A DNA stretch of 39,133 bases from a virus: IMG/VR virus record IMGVR_UViG_3300025011_000094, positions 1 to 39,133 of that record, one strand, 5' to 3'. How positions within the stretch are numbered: position 1 is the stretch's first letter; the number at the start of each line of letters is the position of its first letter. The notes under the pieces are model-generated. The model saw only the letters and a list, made by a program, of their open reading frames with translations, searched no databases and had not been told where the DNA came from. This document shows, piece after piece, positions 31,011 through 38,221 of the stretch. The translations under genes were made by a program, and so were the position numbers.

Positions 31011-31454
31011 ATGAAAAGTATTTTTAAGGGCAAAAACATTCAAAAGGCATATAAGTTTGAAAGTTACTCAAGTTATCGATATAATAAAATTCCTTACATT
31101 ATAATAGTTGATGATATTGAAAGTTATGAAACTATTTTAGAGACAGAGTTAGATAAACCACCTCTTAATAAAGGAGATCAATTTTATTTAGTAAAAGAAG
31201 ATAAAATTGTAAATATTGAAAAAGCATTGCGTGGAACAGATAATGTAATGGTTTATTTGACAGATGTTGTTTTAAGTACAAAAGAAGAGACAGATGAATC
31301 ACTCAAAGAAGCGATCAGCAAAAGAGATAAATATTTATTTGATACGGAAAGATACAACAAGGACTCTATTAAAAAACAAGAGATTGAAGATTACAAAAGA
31401 AAATATAGAAATGCTTTCTTCTTTGTAAGATGGTTTATGAAAAAACCAGAATAG
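31011..31454 (+). CDS. Hypothetical protein (147 aa)
   Basis: AGAGGAGGAAAA precedes the ATG. Beta-rich first half (IPYIIIVDDIESYETIL; GDQFYLVKEDKIV) and a long charged C-terminal helix ending FFFVRWFMKKPE, which may touch the membrane. Family unknown. Confidence 0.6.
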   Translation: MKSIFKGKNIQKAYKFESYSSYRYNKIPYIIIVDDIESYETILETELDKPPLNKGDQFYLVKEDKIVNIEKALRGTDNVMVYLTDVVLSTKEETDESLKEAISKRDKYLFDTERYNKDSIKKQEIEDYKRKYRNAFFFVRWFMKKPE

Positions 31455-31488
31455 GTTTTCTAATATGTAATTATTTAATTAACTTATT

Positions 31489-31671
31489 ATGAAGGATGTG
31501 AAAATAATTATCTTAGCAGAAAAGATTATTGCATACATAAAGAATGAGGCAAATAAAGAAGTAGTAAGAAAATCCAAAGCAAAGGATCAAGACATAAGAG
31601 GATGTATTAGTCAAAGTATTTATAGGAATCAGAGAATACTTGGAAGATATATTGGTTGTGGTCAGAGGTAA
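31489..31671 (+). CDS. Small basic protein (about 55-60 aa), start uncertain
   Basis: The ATG at 31489 precedes the best ribosome binding site (GAAGGATG at 31491-31498) instead of following it. In frame, ATA 31504 lies seven bases after AAGGA, so a near-cognate start is possible. The product is rich in Lys, Arg and Ile (ILAEKIIAYIKNEANKE) and ends CGQR. Family unknown. Confidence 0.45.
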   Translation: MKDVKIIILAEKIIAYIKNEANKEVVRKSKAKDQDIRGCISQSIYRNQRILGRYIGCGQR

Positions 31672-31715
31672 TACATATATGATTCTTTAAACGACAAGAA
31701 AAGAGGAGTGAAAAA

Positions 31716-31919
31716 ATGAACACAATAATCAGAACTAAAACTGAAGAAGGATTGTTCTTTGATATCTTGGATTTAGGAAAACAAATAGAAATTGACCATA
31801 TTATCTACTTTGAAGGGAATAGTTTTAAAATTAAGGAAATTAATTATCTAAATGAACCATTAATTATTTTAGATGGAGACAAATTTAAAATTGTATTTAG
31901 AGAAATTATTTTGGATTAG
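31716..31919 (+). CDS. Small hypothetical protein (67 aa)
   Basis: AGAGGAGTGAAA precedes the ATG. Beta-rich (IEIDHIIYFEGNSFKIKEI, PLIILDGDKFKIVF). Family unknown. Confidence 0.55.
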   Translation: MNTIIRTKTEEGLFFDILDLGKQIEIDHIIYFEGNSFKIKEINYLNEPLIILDGDKFKIVFREIILD

Positions 31920-31967
31920 TATTAACAATTAAGAATATCTAGAAAGAAAGAAGGAAGAAAATAAACA

Positions 31968-32372
31968 ATGTTTACAAAACCAGAACATGGATGGATTAAT
32001 CTACAAATTGAGGATTTCTCAGAAAGAGCTAGTTATATGACTGATATTCCAAATGAATGCCTAGATGCTTTTATCTATGCTCTACAAAATAACACTCCTG
32101 CTGTAGTTTTCTTTGATGCGGAAGGATATGAATTTCATTTAGTTGCATCATATTATGGTAGTTATATTATTGTAGATAAAGATAATGCAAAACTATATAC
32201 GGTTAGCAAGAATATTTATGCACTAGCAAAAGAACTTTATGATGATATTAAAAATAATCTTGATGAATGGACTAATTGGTATTTAGATGAAGTTGACACA
32301 GAGGAAGAGAGAATTAAGTATAGGGAAGGATTAGAAACTAAATTAAGTCAATTGAATATGGAGATTAATTAA
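31968..32372 (+). CDS. Hypothetical protein (134 aa)
   Basis: AGAAGGAAGAAA precedes the ATG. The core GWINLQIEDFSERASYMTD and CLDAFIYALQNNTPAVVFFD is the type of sequence found in small bacterial and phage-linked families that also have a LVASYYGSYIIV strand set; some such families include immunity-like proteins. The C-terminus is a charged helix. I cannot name it with confidence. Confidence 0.6.
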   Translation: MFTKPEHGWINLQIEDFSERASYMTDIPNECLDAFIYALQNNTPAVVFFDAEGYEFHLVASYYGSYIIVDKDNAKLYTVSKNIYALAKELYDDIKNNLDEWTNWYLDEVDTEEERIKYREGLETKLSQLNMEIN

Positions 32373-32388
32373 AAGGAGAGTGAAGTAA

Positions 32389-32805
32389 ATGCAAATATCT
32401 ACAATCATAATATCAGGTATTGCAGTAATAGGAACTTTAGGCATAGGATATTACTTATACAATTCTAAATATAAGTCTAAACATAATTCTAATTCCAAAA
32501 GTAAACCCAAAGAATCTAAGCAAGAACAAGAAGTTAAAATATCTAAGAGTCCATATATACCATTAACTTATATTCCTAAAAACACTAATCCTACTTCTAA
32601 CCCTAAACCAACTTATAGTTCTAACTCTAATTCTAGTCAAAGTAGAAAAAGTAATAATAATTATGTCGAAGATGATAATATTAATAAACATTCATATTAT
32701 TACTCTCATAGTTGTCATGACTCTAGTGATTGTGGTTCACATAGTTCATTCGACTCTGGTGGAAGTTATGACTCAGGTGGTTGCGATTGCGGAGGATGTG
32801 ATTAA
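32389..32805 (+). CDS. Membrane-anchored Ser/Asn-rich protein with Cys-Gly tail
   Basis: Residues 4-24 are a single membrane segment (IIISGIAVIGTLGIGYYLY). Residues 25-100 are low complexity: Lys, Ser, Asn and Pro (SKYKSKHNSNSKSKPKES). The last 30 residues are His, Ser, Asp, Cys and Gly (CHDSSDCGSH, GGCDCGGCD) and look metal- or disulphide-binding. AAAGGAGAGTG precedes the ATG. It resembles the Gly-Cys tails of small bacterial membrane proteins (for example TIGR04222-like ends). Role unknown; surface or membrane metal binding is possible. Confidence 0.65.
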   Translation: MQISTIIISGIAVIGTLGIGYYLYNSKYKSKHNSNSKSKPKESKQEQEVKISKSPYIPLTYIPKNTNPTSNPKPTYSSNSNSSQSRKSNNNYVEDDNINKHSYYYSHSCHDSSDCGSHSSFDSGGSYDSGGCDCGGCD

Positions 32806-32920
32806 TGTAAAAATAATTAAAAATTTAATTCATAATAATATTGATTAATAGTTGGGCATTAAGTATATATGGATTGATCATGTAATTTTAAAATGATTAT
32901 AAGAAAGAGAGGCAAATAAA

Positions 32921-33331
32921 ATGGATACTAAATTAATATTAGATTTTCTTAGTAAATTAGGGGAACAAGTAAGTTCTACAGGGCAAGAGGTATTTAAAAT
33001 TTATATGCAACAATCTTATGTGGATGGAATATCATCTTTAATTTGGGCATCAGTATTGTTTCTTATATTTATAGTTGGATGTAGTGTTACTGGTTTTACT
33101 TTAATGTCTAGAGGTAAAAAATTAGATAGAGAAAACTTTTCTTCTAACAACTCATTTGAAGAAGAGAAAATGATGTATTATGGTATTGGAATTGCATTTA
33201 TTGTAATAGGATGTATTCTTTTCTTAATATTTGGAATGCCGGAACTAACAAATGGAATAAAACATTTGATTAATCCTCAGTATTATGCCTTGCAAGATTT
33301 AGCTAACGCTGTTAAGAGCGCGGTAAAGTAA
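32921..33331 (+). CDS. Two-pass membrane protein (136 aa)
   Basis: AGAGAGGCAAAT precedes the ATG. An amphipathic first 35 residues, membrane helices at about 38-62 (IWASVLFLIFIVGCSVTG) and 85-110 (YGIGIAFIVIGCILFLIFG) with a basic-acidic loop, and a helical tail. Two-helix proteins of this size are often phage holin-like or superinfection proteins. No lysin lies next to it, so the role is open. Confidence 0.65.
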   Translation: MDTKLILDFLSKLGEQVSSTGQEVFKIYMQQSYVDGISSLIWASVLFLIFIVGCSVTGFTLMSRGKKLDRENFSSNNSFEEEKMMYYGIGIAFIVIGCILFLIFGMPELTNGIKHLINPQYYALQDLANAVKSAVK

Positions 33332-33372
33332 ATTTGGAGTTTTTATCAAAGAAATAATATTAAAATGTATTC

Positions 33373-33447
33373 GTGTGGTGGACATATCTGGTCAAAATAC
33401 ATCAAAAGTCCACCATACACGGACAAATTATAACATAAAATGTCCGT
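33373..33447 (+). other. Double hairpin in a 5' leader
   Basis: GTGTGGTGGAC at 33373-33383 pairs with GTCCACCATACAC at 33408-33420 (stem with small bulge), and ACGGACA at 33419-33425 pairs with TGTCCGT at 33441-33447. The second ends four bases before the AAAGGAG of the next gene. The two stems share bases at 33419-33420, so they may compete, a possible regulatory switch. Confidence 0.45.
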
Positions 33448-33465
33448 TTGAAAGGAGTTACCTAA

Positions 33466-33606
33466 ATGATTCAGTTAGAAAAAGTTAGAGTTTGGATTGA
33501 AGATGGAGTCCTAAGATGTGCTTCTCAATTATGCAATGATATTAGTTGCCCTAGAATAAATCAATGCAATGTTGTAGATATGGAAATAAATAATATTAAA
33601 GGATAA
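33466..33606 (+). CDS. Small Cys-rich protein (46 aa)
   Basis: AAAGGAGTTACC precedes the ATG, and a double hairpin lies before it. Four cysteines in a C-x5-C-x4-C-x6-C array (CASQLCNDISCPRINQC) suggest a metal knot as in DUF1540-like proteins. The leader suggests regulated translation. Confidence 0.6.
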   Translation: MIQLEKVRVWIEDGVLRCASQLCNDISCPRINQCNVVDMEINNIKG

Positions 33607-33614
33607 TTATAAAT

Positions 33615-33767
33615 ATGTACGGAAGTAGAATTATTCCACTAGAATCAAAAGAAAATATCAGAGGACATAGAAGTAAAATCATAAACTTTTAGACTCCCTG
33701 TGGATATCTAATTACTTCAGATTGTAATTGTGAAAATTGTTTGAGAGGAGACTGTGAACATAAATGA
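33615..33767 (+). pseudogene. Small Cys-rich gene interrupted by an in-frame TAG
   Basis: From ATG 33615 the frame reads MYGSRIIPLESKEN...KIINF, meets TAG at 33690, then continues open for 24 codons as TPCGYLITSDCNCENCLRGD, ending in TGA that overlaps the ATG of the next gene. The Cys-rich second half and the ATGA coupling argue that both halves were one gene of 50 codons. Either a nonsense mutation or suppression/read-through. TAG is used as a normal stop elsewhere in this window. The ribosome binding site before the ATG (AAAGGATAATT) is fair. Confidence 0.5.
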
Positions 33768-34051
33768 AAGAATCAGTAAAATTAGATAGTGGAAAATATG
33801 AAGTTATTTTAGACCAAGATGAAGGTTCATTTAATTTTCATGCTTTAAGATATGGCGAAGAATGGAGAAGTCTTATTGGTGACAATTTAATTCTTGCTAT
33901 GTTTAATAAAATTCAAGATTTAGAAGAGAAGTTGTTAGACAAAGAGATTATAGTTACTGAAGAAAATACTCCTTGCAAACATTTAAACACTGAATCAACT
34001 CATCCTTATGGTTGGATTGCGTGTAAAGATTGTGGAAAATTATTGAAGTAA
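33764..34051 (+). CDS. Hypothetical protein with C-terminal zinc finger (95 aa)
   Basis: GAGAGGAGACTG precedes the ATG. The C-terminus PCKHLNTESTHPYGWIACKDCGK has the C-x-H...C-x2-C layout of a small zinc finger. The N-terminus is beta-rich (YEVILDQDEGSFNFHALRYG). Family unknown. Confidence 0.65.
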   Translation: MKESVKLDSGKYEVILDQDEGSFNFHALRYGEEWRSLIGDNLILAMFNKIQDLEEKLLDKEIIVTEENTPCKHLNTESTHPYGWIACKDCGKLLK

Positions 34052-34069
34052 AGTAAAGGAGGAATAAAA

Positions 34070-34201
34070 ATGACTTTAATCCATTGTAAAAATTCACTCT
34101 GTAAATATAATTGGCAAGATTCATGCACAATTGCTTTGCAAAGTAGGATGCTGATACTTGATGAAGATGGCAAATGTGAAGATCAAGAAGAGAAAGAATA
34201 A
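34070..34201 (+). CDS. Small Cys protein (43 aa), DUF1540-like
   Basis: AAAGGAGGAAT precedes the ATG. HCKNSLCKYNWQDSCTIALQ with a later GKCEDQ has the spacing of DUF1540-type zinc micro-proteins. Ends just before a promoter. Confidence 0.6.
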   Translation: MTLIHCKNSLCKYNWQDSCTIALQSRMLILDEDGKCEDQEEKE

Positions 34202-34217
34202 ATTATAAAATAAATGT

Positions 34218-34246
34218 TTGACATACTGTTGATTAAATGTTATACT
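34218..34246 (+). promoter_or_regulatory. Sigma-A type promoter
   Basis: TTGACA, 17 bases, TATACT, about 40 bases upstream of the next gene's start. It begins a new transcript for the genes from 34287 on. Confidence 0.8.
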
Positions 34247-34286
34247 AAGTAAGAAGAGTAATTACATAAGAATTGAGGTGAGAAAG

Positions 34287-34538
34287 ATTAAGGATTTTGT
34301 AGTTGGACGTTCAGAAGGAGTTGCTTATTCAAACAATAATCTTACATATAGTCAGTTCAAATCTGTTAAACCAATTCTAAAAGATTCTAATACTCAATTT
34401 ATTGAATTAATGGTTAAAGAAATCCATGATGCAAAATGTGATAATGATATTAAAAAGATTTTGTGCCAAGTATATTTCACAACTCAATATGATTCTAAAG
34501 TTAGAGCAGAATTTGATAATTGTTTTGGGAATATTTGA
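34287..34538 (+). CDS. Hypothetical protein (about 83 aa), probable ATT start
   Basis: The only canonical in-frame start, GTG 34278, lies inside the ribosome binding site GAGGTGAG itself. The ATT at 34287 is eight bases away from GAGG and gives M-K-D-F-V-V-G-R-S-E-G. The body is helical (IELMVKEIHDAKCDNDIKKI). First gene after a strong promoter. Family unknown. Confidence 0.6.
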   Translation: MKDFVVGRSEGVAYSNNNLTYSQFKSVKPILKDSNTQFIELMVKEIHDAKCDNDIKKILCQVYFTTQYDSKVRAEFDNCFGNI

Positions 34539-34584
34539 AGCGATAAATATTTATTATATTCTTAATCGAGGTGATTATATATAA

Positions 34585-35169
34585 TTGAATTTTAATAGAC
34601 CAAAAAATGAATCAGAGACACATTTTCTACTCAAGGAAATATCTAAATATATCTTATTCGGATGGGGTTATAATAAAATTGGAACTGAAGTTGGCGGTAT
34701 GTGGGATAATGATATATCAAAATTATTCCATAAAGAAGATAAACATCGTAAAGATATTATAGATTGTGTTGGACTAAAGAAAGTTTCAGAAGGCAGAGGT
34801 AAATTTCATTATGACATGAAGGGGGTAGAGGCAAAAGCAAGTTTAAGTGATTGTAAGAATGGATTCTGCTGTGCTCCTGCAATGCAATACATAATTTGTC
34901 CAATAAATACTATTCCTTTAGATATTATTCCTGATACAATTGGTTGTATTACTGTTGATCTTGATATCTTTGAACTAAAGAAGTATTCTCAAAAGATTTC
35001 AGATATGAAAGGCGTATCCTTGGTAAAGAAAGCAAGAAAGAGAATTGACTCTAGATTTAAAAGTGAAGAAAAGTACAGAAAATGGTGTGCAGATAGTTTG
35101 GAAAGAATTGCTTATAGAAGCAGTTCAGAGTTGTTATTTTGGAGGAATTATATAGAGTTTGTTAAGTAG
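34585..35169 (+). CDS. PD-(D/E)XK-like (MmcB-type) putative nuclease
   Basis: TTG start, ten bases after GAGGTGATT; a TAA directly upstream excludes other starts. The motif pattern fits the nuclease fold: RKDIIDCVG supplies an Asp at the end of a strand, then YDMKGVEAKASLSDCKNGF gives E-x-K, followed by MQYIICPINTIP and TIGCITVDLD, the last strands, as in MmcB/VRR-like proteins (VEVKxSxxDF, YFAVP, GLIxVD). The usual EVK is EAK here. It may act in repair or recombination of phage DNA. Family call is inference from motif order; 194 residues is a normal length. Confidence 0.6.
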   Translation: MNFNRPKNESETHFLLKEISKYILFGWGYNKIGTEVGGMWDNDISKLFHKEDKHRKDIIDCVGLKKVSEGRGKFHYDMKGVEAKASLSDCKNGFCCAPAMQYIICPINTIPLDIIPDTIGCITVDLDIFELKKYSQKISDMKGVSLVKKARKRIDSRFKSEEKYRKWCADSLERIAYRSSSELLFWRNYIEFVK

Positions 35170-35199
35170 GAAAATAAATATATTGGAGGTATTAAAACA

Positions 35200-35403
35200 A
35201 TGGAAGTTGGAAGAAAAGTTATAATCGTTGACAATCTTAAAGAACTTAGAGATAGCGGAGAAAATGATATTGTATTTGATATGCTAGAATACGCAGGTAA
35301 AGAAGCAGTGATTACTAGAATAAATATGGATAATACTTTTGAATTAGACATTGATAATAGAGTATGGGGATGGTATCCCAATATGATTAATAAAGTAGAG
35401 TAA
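35200..35403 (+). CDS. Small SH3-like protein (67 aa)
   Basis: TGGAGGTATTAAAAC precedes the ATG. Reads EVGRKVIIVDNLKEL, YAGKEAVITRINMDNTFEL and WGWYPNMINKV, a five-strand barrel pattern frequent in phages. Possibly a small adaptor. Family unnamed. Confidence 0.65.
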   Translation: MEVGRKVIIVDNLKELRDSGENDIVFDMLEYAGKEAVITRINMDNTFELDIDNRVWGWYPNMINKVE

Positions 35404-35429
35404 AACAGTTATATGATAGGAGGTGAAAT

Positions 35430-35606
35430 ATGCAAAAAGTAAGATTCTTGCAAGATACTGGTTTATTTGCAAAAGACACATATCGAGTTATTATGGGAGA
35501 AGATAAAACCTTTTATCATGTACAGTTTGACTTACATAGTTATGATACAATTCCAATTCATAAGAGTAAAAATGGTGTATCGTTTAAGGTTATTGAAAGA
35601 AGTTAA
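35430..35606 (+). CDS. Small hypothetical protein (58 aa)
   Basis: A perfect AGGAGGTGAAAT precedes the ATG. Beta-rich (VRFLQDTGLFAKDTYRVIM; NGVSFKVIERS). Not in longer-ORF lists because of size. Family unknown. Confidence 0.6.
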   Translation: MQKVRFLQDTGLFAKDTYRVIMGEDKTFYHVQFDLHSYDTIPIHKSKNGVSFKVIERS

Positions 35607-35633
35607 ATATAATATGAAAGAGGGAATATTAAA

Positions 35634-35909
35634 ATGCCAAAATTATTTAAAAGTAAAGTTCTAACACCTTCCATGATGATTGAAAAGGCAGTAGGAGTAG
35701 TAGACAATGCAGTATCTATGTTTAAGCAAGCAATTCTGGAAATTGACAAAGCAAATGAGATGCTAAATCAATCTAAAATTCAGAGTCAAGAGAAAATTGA
35801 TTCTTTGGAATTGGAATTAGTTAATACACAACAAATTAAAAATGAAGCAGAAGCAAAAATTAATTCACATTTGGAATTAAGGGAAAAGTTAAGTCATTTT
35901 GCTCAGTAG
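35634..35909 (+). CDS. Coiled-coil protein (91 aa)
   Basis: AAAGAGGGAAT precedes the ATG. Starting around residue 30 the protein is a continuous heptad-rich coil (EIDKANEMLNQSKIQSQEKI, LELELVNTQQIKNEAEAKI). It probably forms dimers or trimers. Role unknown. Confidence 0.65.
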   Translation: MPKLFKSKVLTPSMMIEKAVGVVDNAVSMFKQAILEIDKANEMLNQSKIQSQEKIDSLELELVNTQQIKNEAEAKINSHLELREKLSHFAQ

Positions 35910-35943
35910 GGGGATATGATTTAGCGAAGAAAGGAGTTAAAGA

Positions 35944-36642
35944 ATGAAGAGAGAAAATATAAAAATAGGTATAAAAGTCGTTCCTCATTCAAAGAGTTAT
36001 TGTGGAAATTTGGAAAGTAGTGTTAATTGGAAACATGCAAAGAAAGTAAATCAACCTTATTTATTCGTAACAAATATTCGTTCTGATTATATTGTTCTTA
36101 ACTCTATAGAAGAATCAAATAATGGAGATTTCTTCTTACCAGAAGATTTTGAACCATACATAAAAGAAATTAATAATGAAAGTAGGAATCTTAAAATGAA
36201 GAAGTCAGAATTAAATAGTTCTATGTTGTTTAAAATGAGAGATGGAGATTTATGTGTATTATTAGAAGATATTGAAGGTAGCAAAGTATTTTGCAATAAA
36301 TATGATATCGAACAAGGATATAGTGACAATCATGTGACAATTGATGATTTTGATGAAGATTTATCTAGTGAAGGCGACGATTATGACATTGTAGCTATTA
36401 AACAAAGAAATAGTTGCGTAAGAGCAATTTACGATGTCTTAGAAGAAAGAAGTATTAAAGAATGGGATTGGGTAGAAGATGCTAAGAAAGAAGAGTCAAT
36501 AGTAGAAGAACCACAAACTCCTGTTATTCATAATATTACAATCAATTTAACTTTAGATTCTAACAATGATGATCCTGTAAATTTTATGAGACAACTTAAT
36601 GATGCTTTTGAGAAACTTAATAAAGATAGTGTAAAATATTAA
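35944..36642 (+). CDS. Hypothetical protein (232 aa)
   Basis: AAAGGAGTTAAAG precedes the ATG. The first 60 residues are beta-rich (IGIKVVPHSKSYCGNLE, YLFVTNIRSDYIVL), followed by acidic segments and MRDGDLCVLLEDIEGSKVFC. The C-terminus (HNITINLTLDSNNDDP, then FMRQLNDAFEKLN) is a strand and helix that may be an oligomer interface. Last gene before a 316-base gap. Family unknown. Confidence 0.65.
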   Translation: MKRENIKIGIKVVPHSKSYCGNLESSVNWKHAKKVNQPYLFVTNIRSDYIVLNSIEESNNGDFFLPEDFEPYIKEINNESRNLKMKKSELNSSMLFKMRDGDLCVLLEDIEGSKVFCNKYDIEQGYSDNHVTIDDFDEDLSSEGDDYDIVAIKQRNSCVRAIYDVLEERSIKEWDWVEDAKKEESIVEEPQTPVIHNITINLTLDSNNDDPVNFMRQLNDAFEKLNKDSVKY

Positions 36643-36679
36643 ACTCAAGAAATTTTGGTTTTATAGGTTAATGCTTAAA

Positions 36680-36757
36680 ATGACCAAAAACTCTAATTCT
36701 AAGAAAAATGGTTAAAATAGTCCTGTAACCGTTGTGACAGTAGGGTTTGTTGGTCAT
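36680..36757 (+). ncRNA. Candidate folded RNA in the longest gap
   Basis: The gap 36643-36958 contains no gene. ATGACCAA at 36680-36687 and TTGGTCAT at 36750-36757 close a 62-base region. Inside, CCTGT at 36722 can pair with ACAG and AGG at 36737-36745, and GGTT (36710-36713) with AACC (36727-36730), which could form a pseudoknot. No promoter in front is obvious, so it could be a leader, a 3' element of the previous gene or a protein-binding site. Confidence 0.35.
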
Positions 36758-36879
36758 TAAATAGGTGTAAATGATTACTCTATATATTTTATCCCACGAA
36801 AATGAGAATTTATGTTGTTTTAGTTGGATTTGTGTGAAATGTTTTATGAATAATTTTATGAATTATAAAATAAATATAT

Positions 36880-36909
36880 TTGACATTGGTATTGGTAATA
36901 TGGTATAAT
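36880..36909 (+). promoter_or_regulatory. Sigma-A type promoter for the HD/HNH genes
   Basis: TTGACA, 18 bases, TATAAT, 50 bases before the GTG start of the HD gene. Starts the replication-type gene set at the right end. Confidence 0.8.
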
Positions 36910-36958
36910 GATTAAGAGGTTAAGAAACAATAATTGATTAAGAAGAAAGGAGCAAAGA

Positions 36959-37543
36959 GTGGATAGATTAGATATATTCAAAACAGAACTCTCATACATA
37001 TTAAATCCTAAAATCAAAGAATTTACAGAGAAAACATTGAATACCTTACCAGAATACTTTTTTTCAATTCCTGCATCATCTTCAGGAAAATATCATAGTT
37101 TAGTATGTTTAGGAGAAGGAGGTTTAGTTAGGCATACTAAAATGAATGTAAGATTCGCAGTAGAATTACTTAATCTTGAAATGATGAACAAATATACGGA
37201 TGATGAAAAAGATATTATTATATCATCTTTAATTCTACATGATGGAATAAAACATGGATTAAACAACTCAAAATATACTGTAACCGAGCACCCAATACTC
37301 ATGTCAGGGTTCATTAAGGCTGATAAAGCAATATGTGCTATTTTGGATAAAGAAATATTGGATAAGATTTTAGGATGCATCGAAACGCACATGGGAGAAT
37401 TTAATAAAGATTATAAAACTATGAAAGAAATATTACCAAAACCACATGGTAAAATTGAAAACTTTGTGCATATATGCGACATTCTTGGATCGCGAAGATA
37501 TATTAAAGATTTTGATTTTGATGTAAAAGTAGAAAGGAAGTGA
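36959..37543 (+). CDS. HD-domain phosphohydrolase-like protein
   Basis: HD proteins are metal-dependent phosphohydrolases; phage members cut nucleotides or related phosphates. The motif order is H (GGLVRHTKMN), HD (LILHDGIKHG), H (VTEHPILMSG), H (GCIETHMGEF) and a final Asp in FVHICDILGSRR, so the metal site is complete. The GTG start is seven bases after AAAGGAG. The last 35 residues, which contain the final metal-binding Asp, have a diverged second copy after the HNH gene. The TGA is in frame with the HNH coding sequence. DatZ, the dATPase of Z-genome phages, is also an HD protein, but this one does not show enough to call that. Confidence 0.8.
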   Translation: MDRLDIFKTELSYILNPKIKEFTEKTLNTLPEYFFSIPASSSGKYHSLVCLGEGGLVRHTKMNVRFAVELLNLEMMNKYTDDEKDIIISSLILHDGIKHGLNNSKYTVTEHPILMSGFIKADKAICAILDKEILDKILGCIETHMGEFNKDYKTMKEILPKPHGKIENFVHICDILGSRRYIKDFDFDVKVERK

Positions 37544-37549
37544 TATATA

Positions 37550-38221
37550 ATAAAAGATTTAACTGGACAAATATTTGGTAAATTATTAGTTATCGAAAGA
37601 GCAGAAAATAAAAATAGCCAAACAATGTGGTTGTGTGAATGTCAATGTATTAATAAAACTATTAAAATAGTTAGAGGTAGTCACTTAAAATCGGATAGAA
37701 TCCAAAGTTGTGGATGTTTATACAAAGAAAGAATGAGACATGATGTGCCTCCGAATATATTTGTATTCCTAGAAGATTATAAAGTTGGTTATACTGATAC
37801 AAATCGTGAGTTTTATTATGATATATCCGATTCAGAGTCAGTAGAATTACATTCATGGTATTTTGACAAAGATGGGTATGTGGTTGCTAGAATAAATGGA
37901 AAAGGAATTAAACTACATAAATTCTTAATTAATTACAGTGGTAAAATTGACCATAAAAACAGACATAAATATGACAATCGAAGAAGTAATTTGAGAACAG
38001 CATCGGACACTCAAAACGCAATAAATATATCAATTAAAAGCAACAACGTATCTGGTGTGACAGGTGTTGGATGGCATTCCATTAATAATTGTTGGAGAGC
38101 TAGAATCACAGTAGATAAAAAGTTAATACATTTAGGGAATTTTAATGATTTCGATGAAGCAGTTAAAGCACGTAAAGAAGCAGAAATAAAATACTTCGGT
38201 GAATTTGCTCCTATAAACTAA
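37550..38221 (+). CDS. HNH/AP2 homing endonuclease with probable ATA start
   Basis: The conserved N-terminal zinc domain starts right after the HD stop: KDLTGQIFGKLLVIERAENK, then WLCECQC, and SDRIQSCGCL. The HNH core follows (IKLHKFLIN, KIDHKNRHKYDNRRSNLR, DTQNAIN), and an AP2-like DNA-binding strand set ends the protein (VTGVGWHSINNCWRARITVD, HLGNFNDFDEAVKARKEAEI). No ATG, GTG or TTG occurs before the zinc domain; ATA 37550 lies nine bases after AAAGGAAG and would start exactly where homologues start. UGA read-through from the HD frame is the alternative. A later ATG at 37625 would delete the zinc domain's first strand. Confidence 0.85.
   Translation: MKDLTGQIFGKLLVIERAENKNSQTMWLCECQCINKTIKIVRGSHLKSDRIQSCGCLYKERMRHDVPPNIFVFLEDYKVGYTDTNREFYYDISDSESVELHSWYFDKDGYVVARINGKGIKLHKFLINYSGKIDHKNRHKYDNRRSNLRTASDTQNAINISIKSNNVSGVTGVGWHSINNCWRARITVDKKLIHLGNFNDFDEAVKARKEAEIKYFGEFAPIN

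Noticed and set aside
32841-32869. Promoter TTGATT-N17-TATATA before the two-pass membrane protein
   Set aside because: Boxes are weak and such matches are expected by chance in DNA this AT-rich.
37093-37392. 99-codon minus-strand frame inside the HD gene
   Set aside because: The HD metal-binding motifs are on the plus frame; no start signals on the minus strand.
626-37543. A 2-aminoadenine (Z-genome) system from the PurA-like and HD proteins
   Set aside because: The PurA catalytic Asp and His are kept as in the IMP enzyme, the HD protein shows no specific DatZ features, the genes are 36 kb apart, and no polymerase is in the window. Left only as a question to test.
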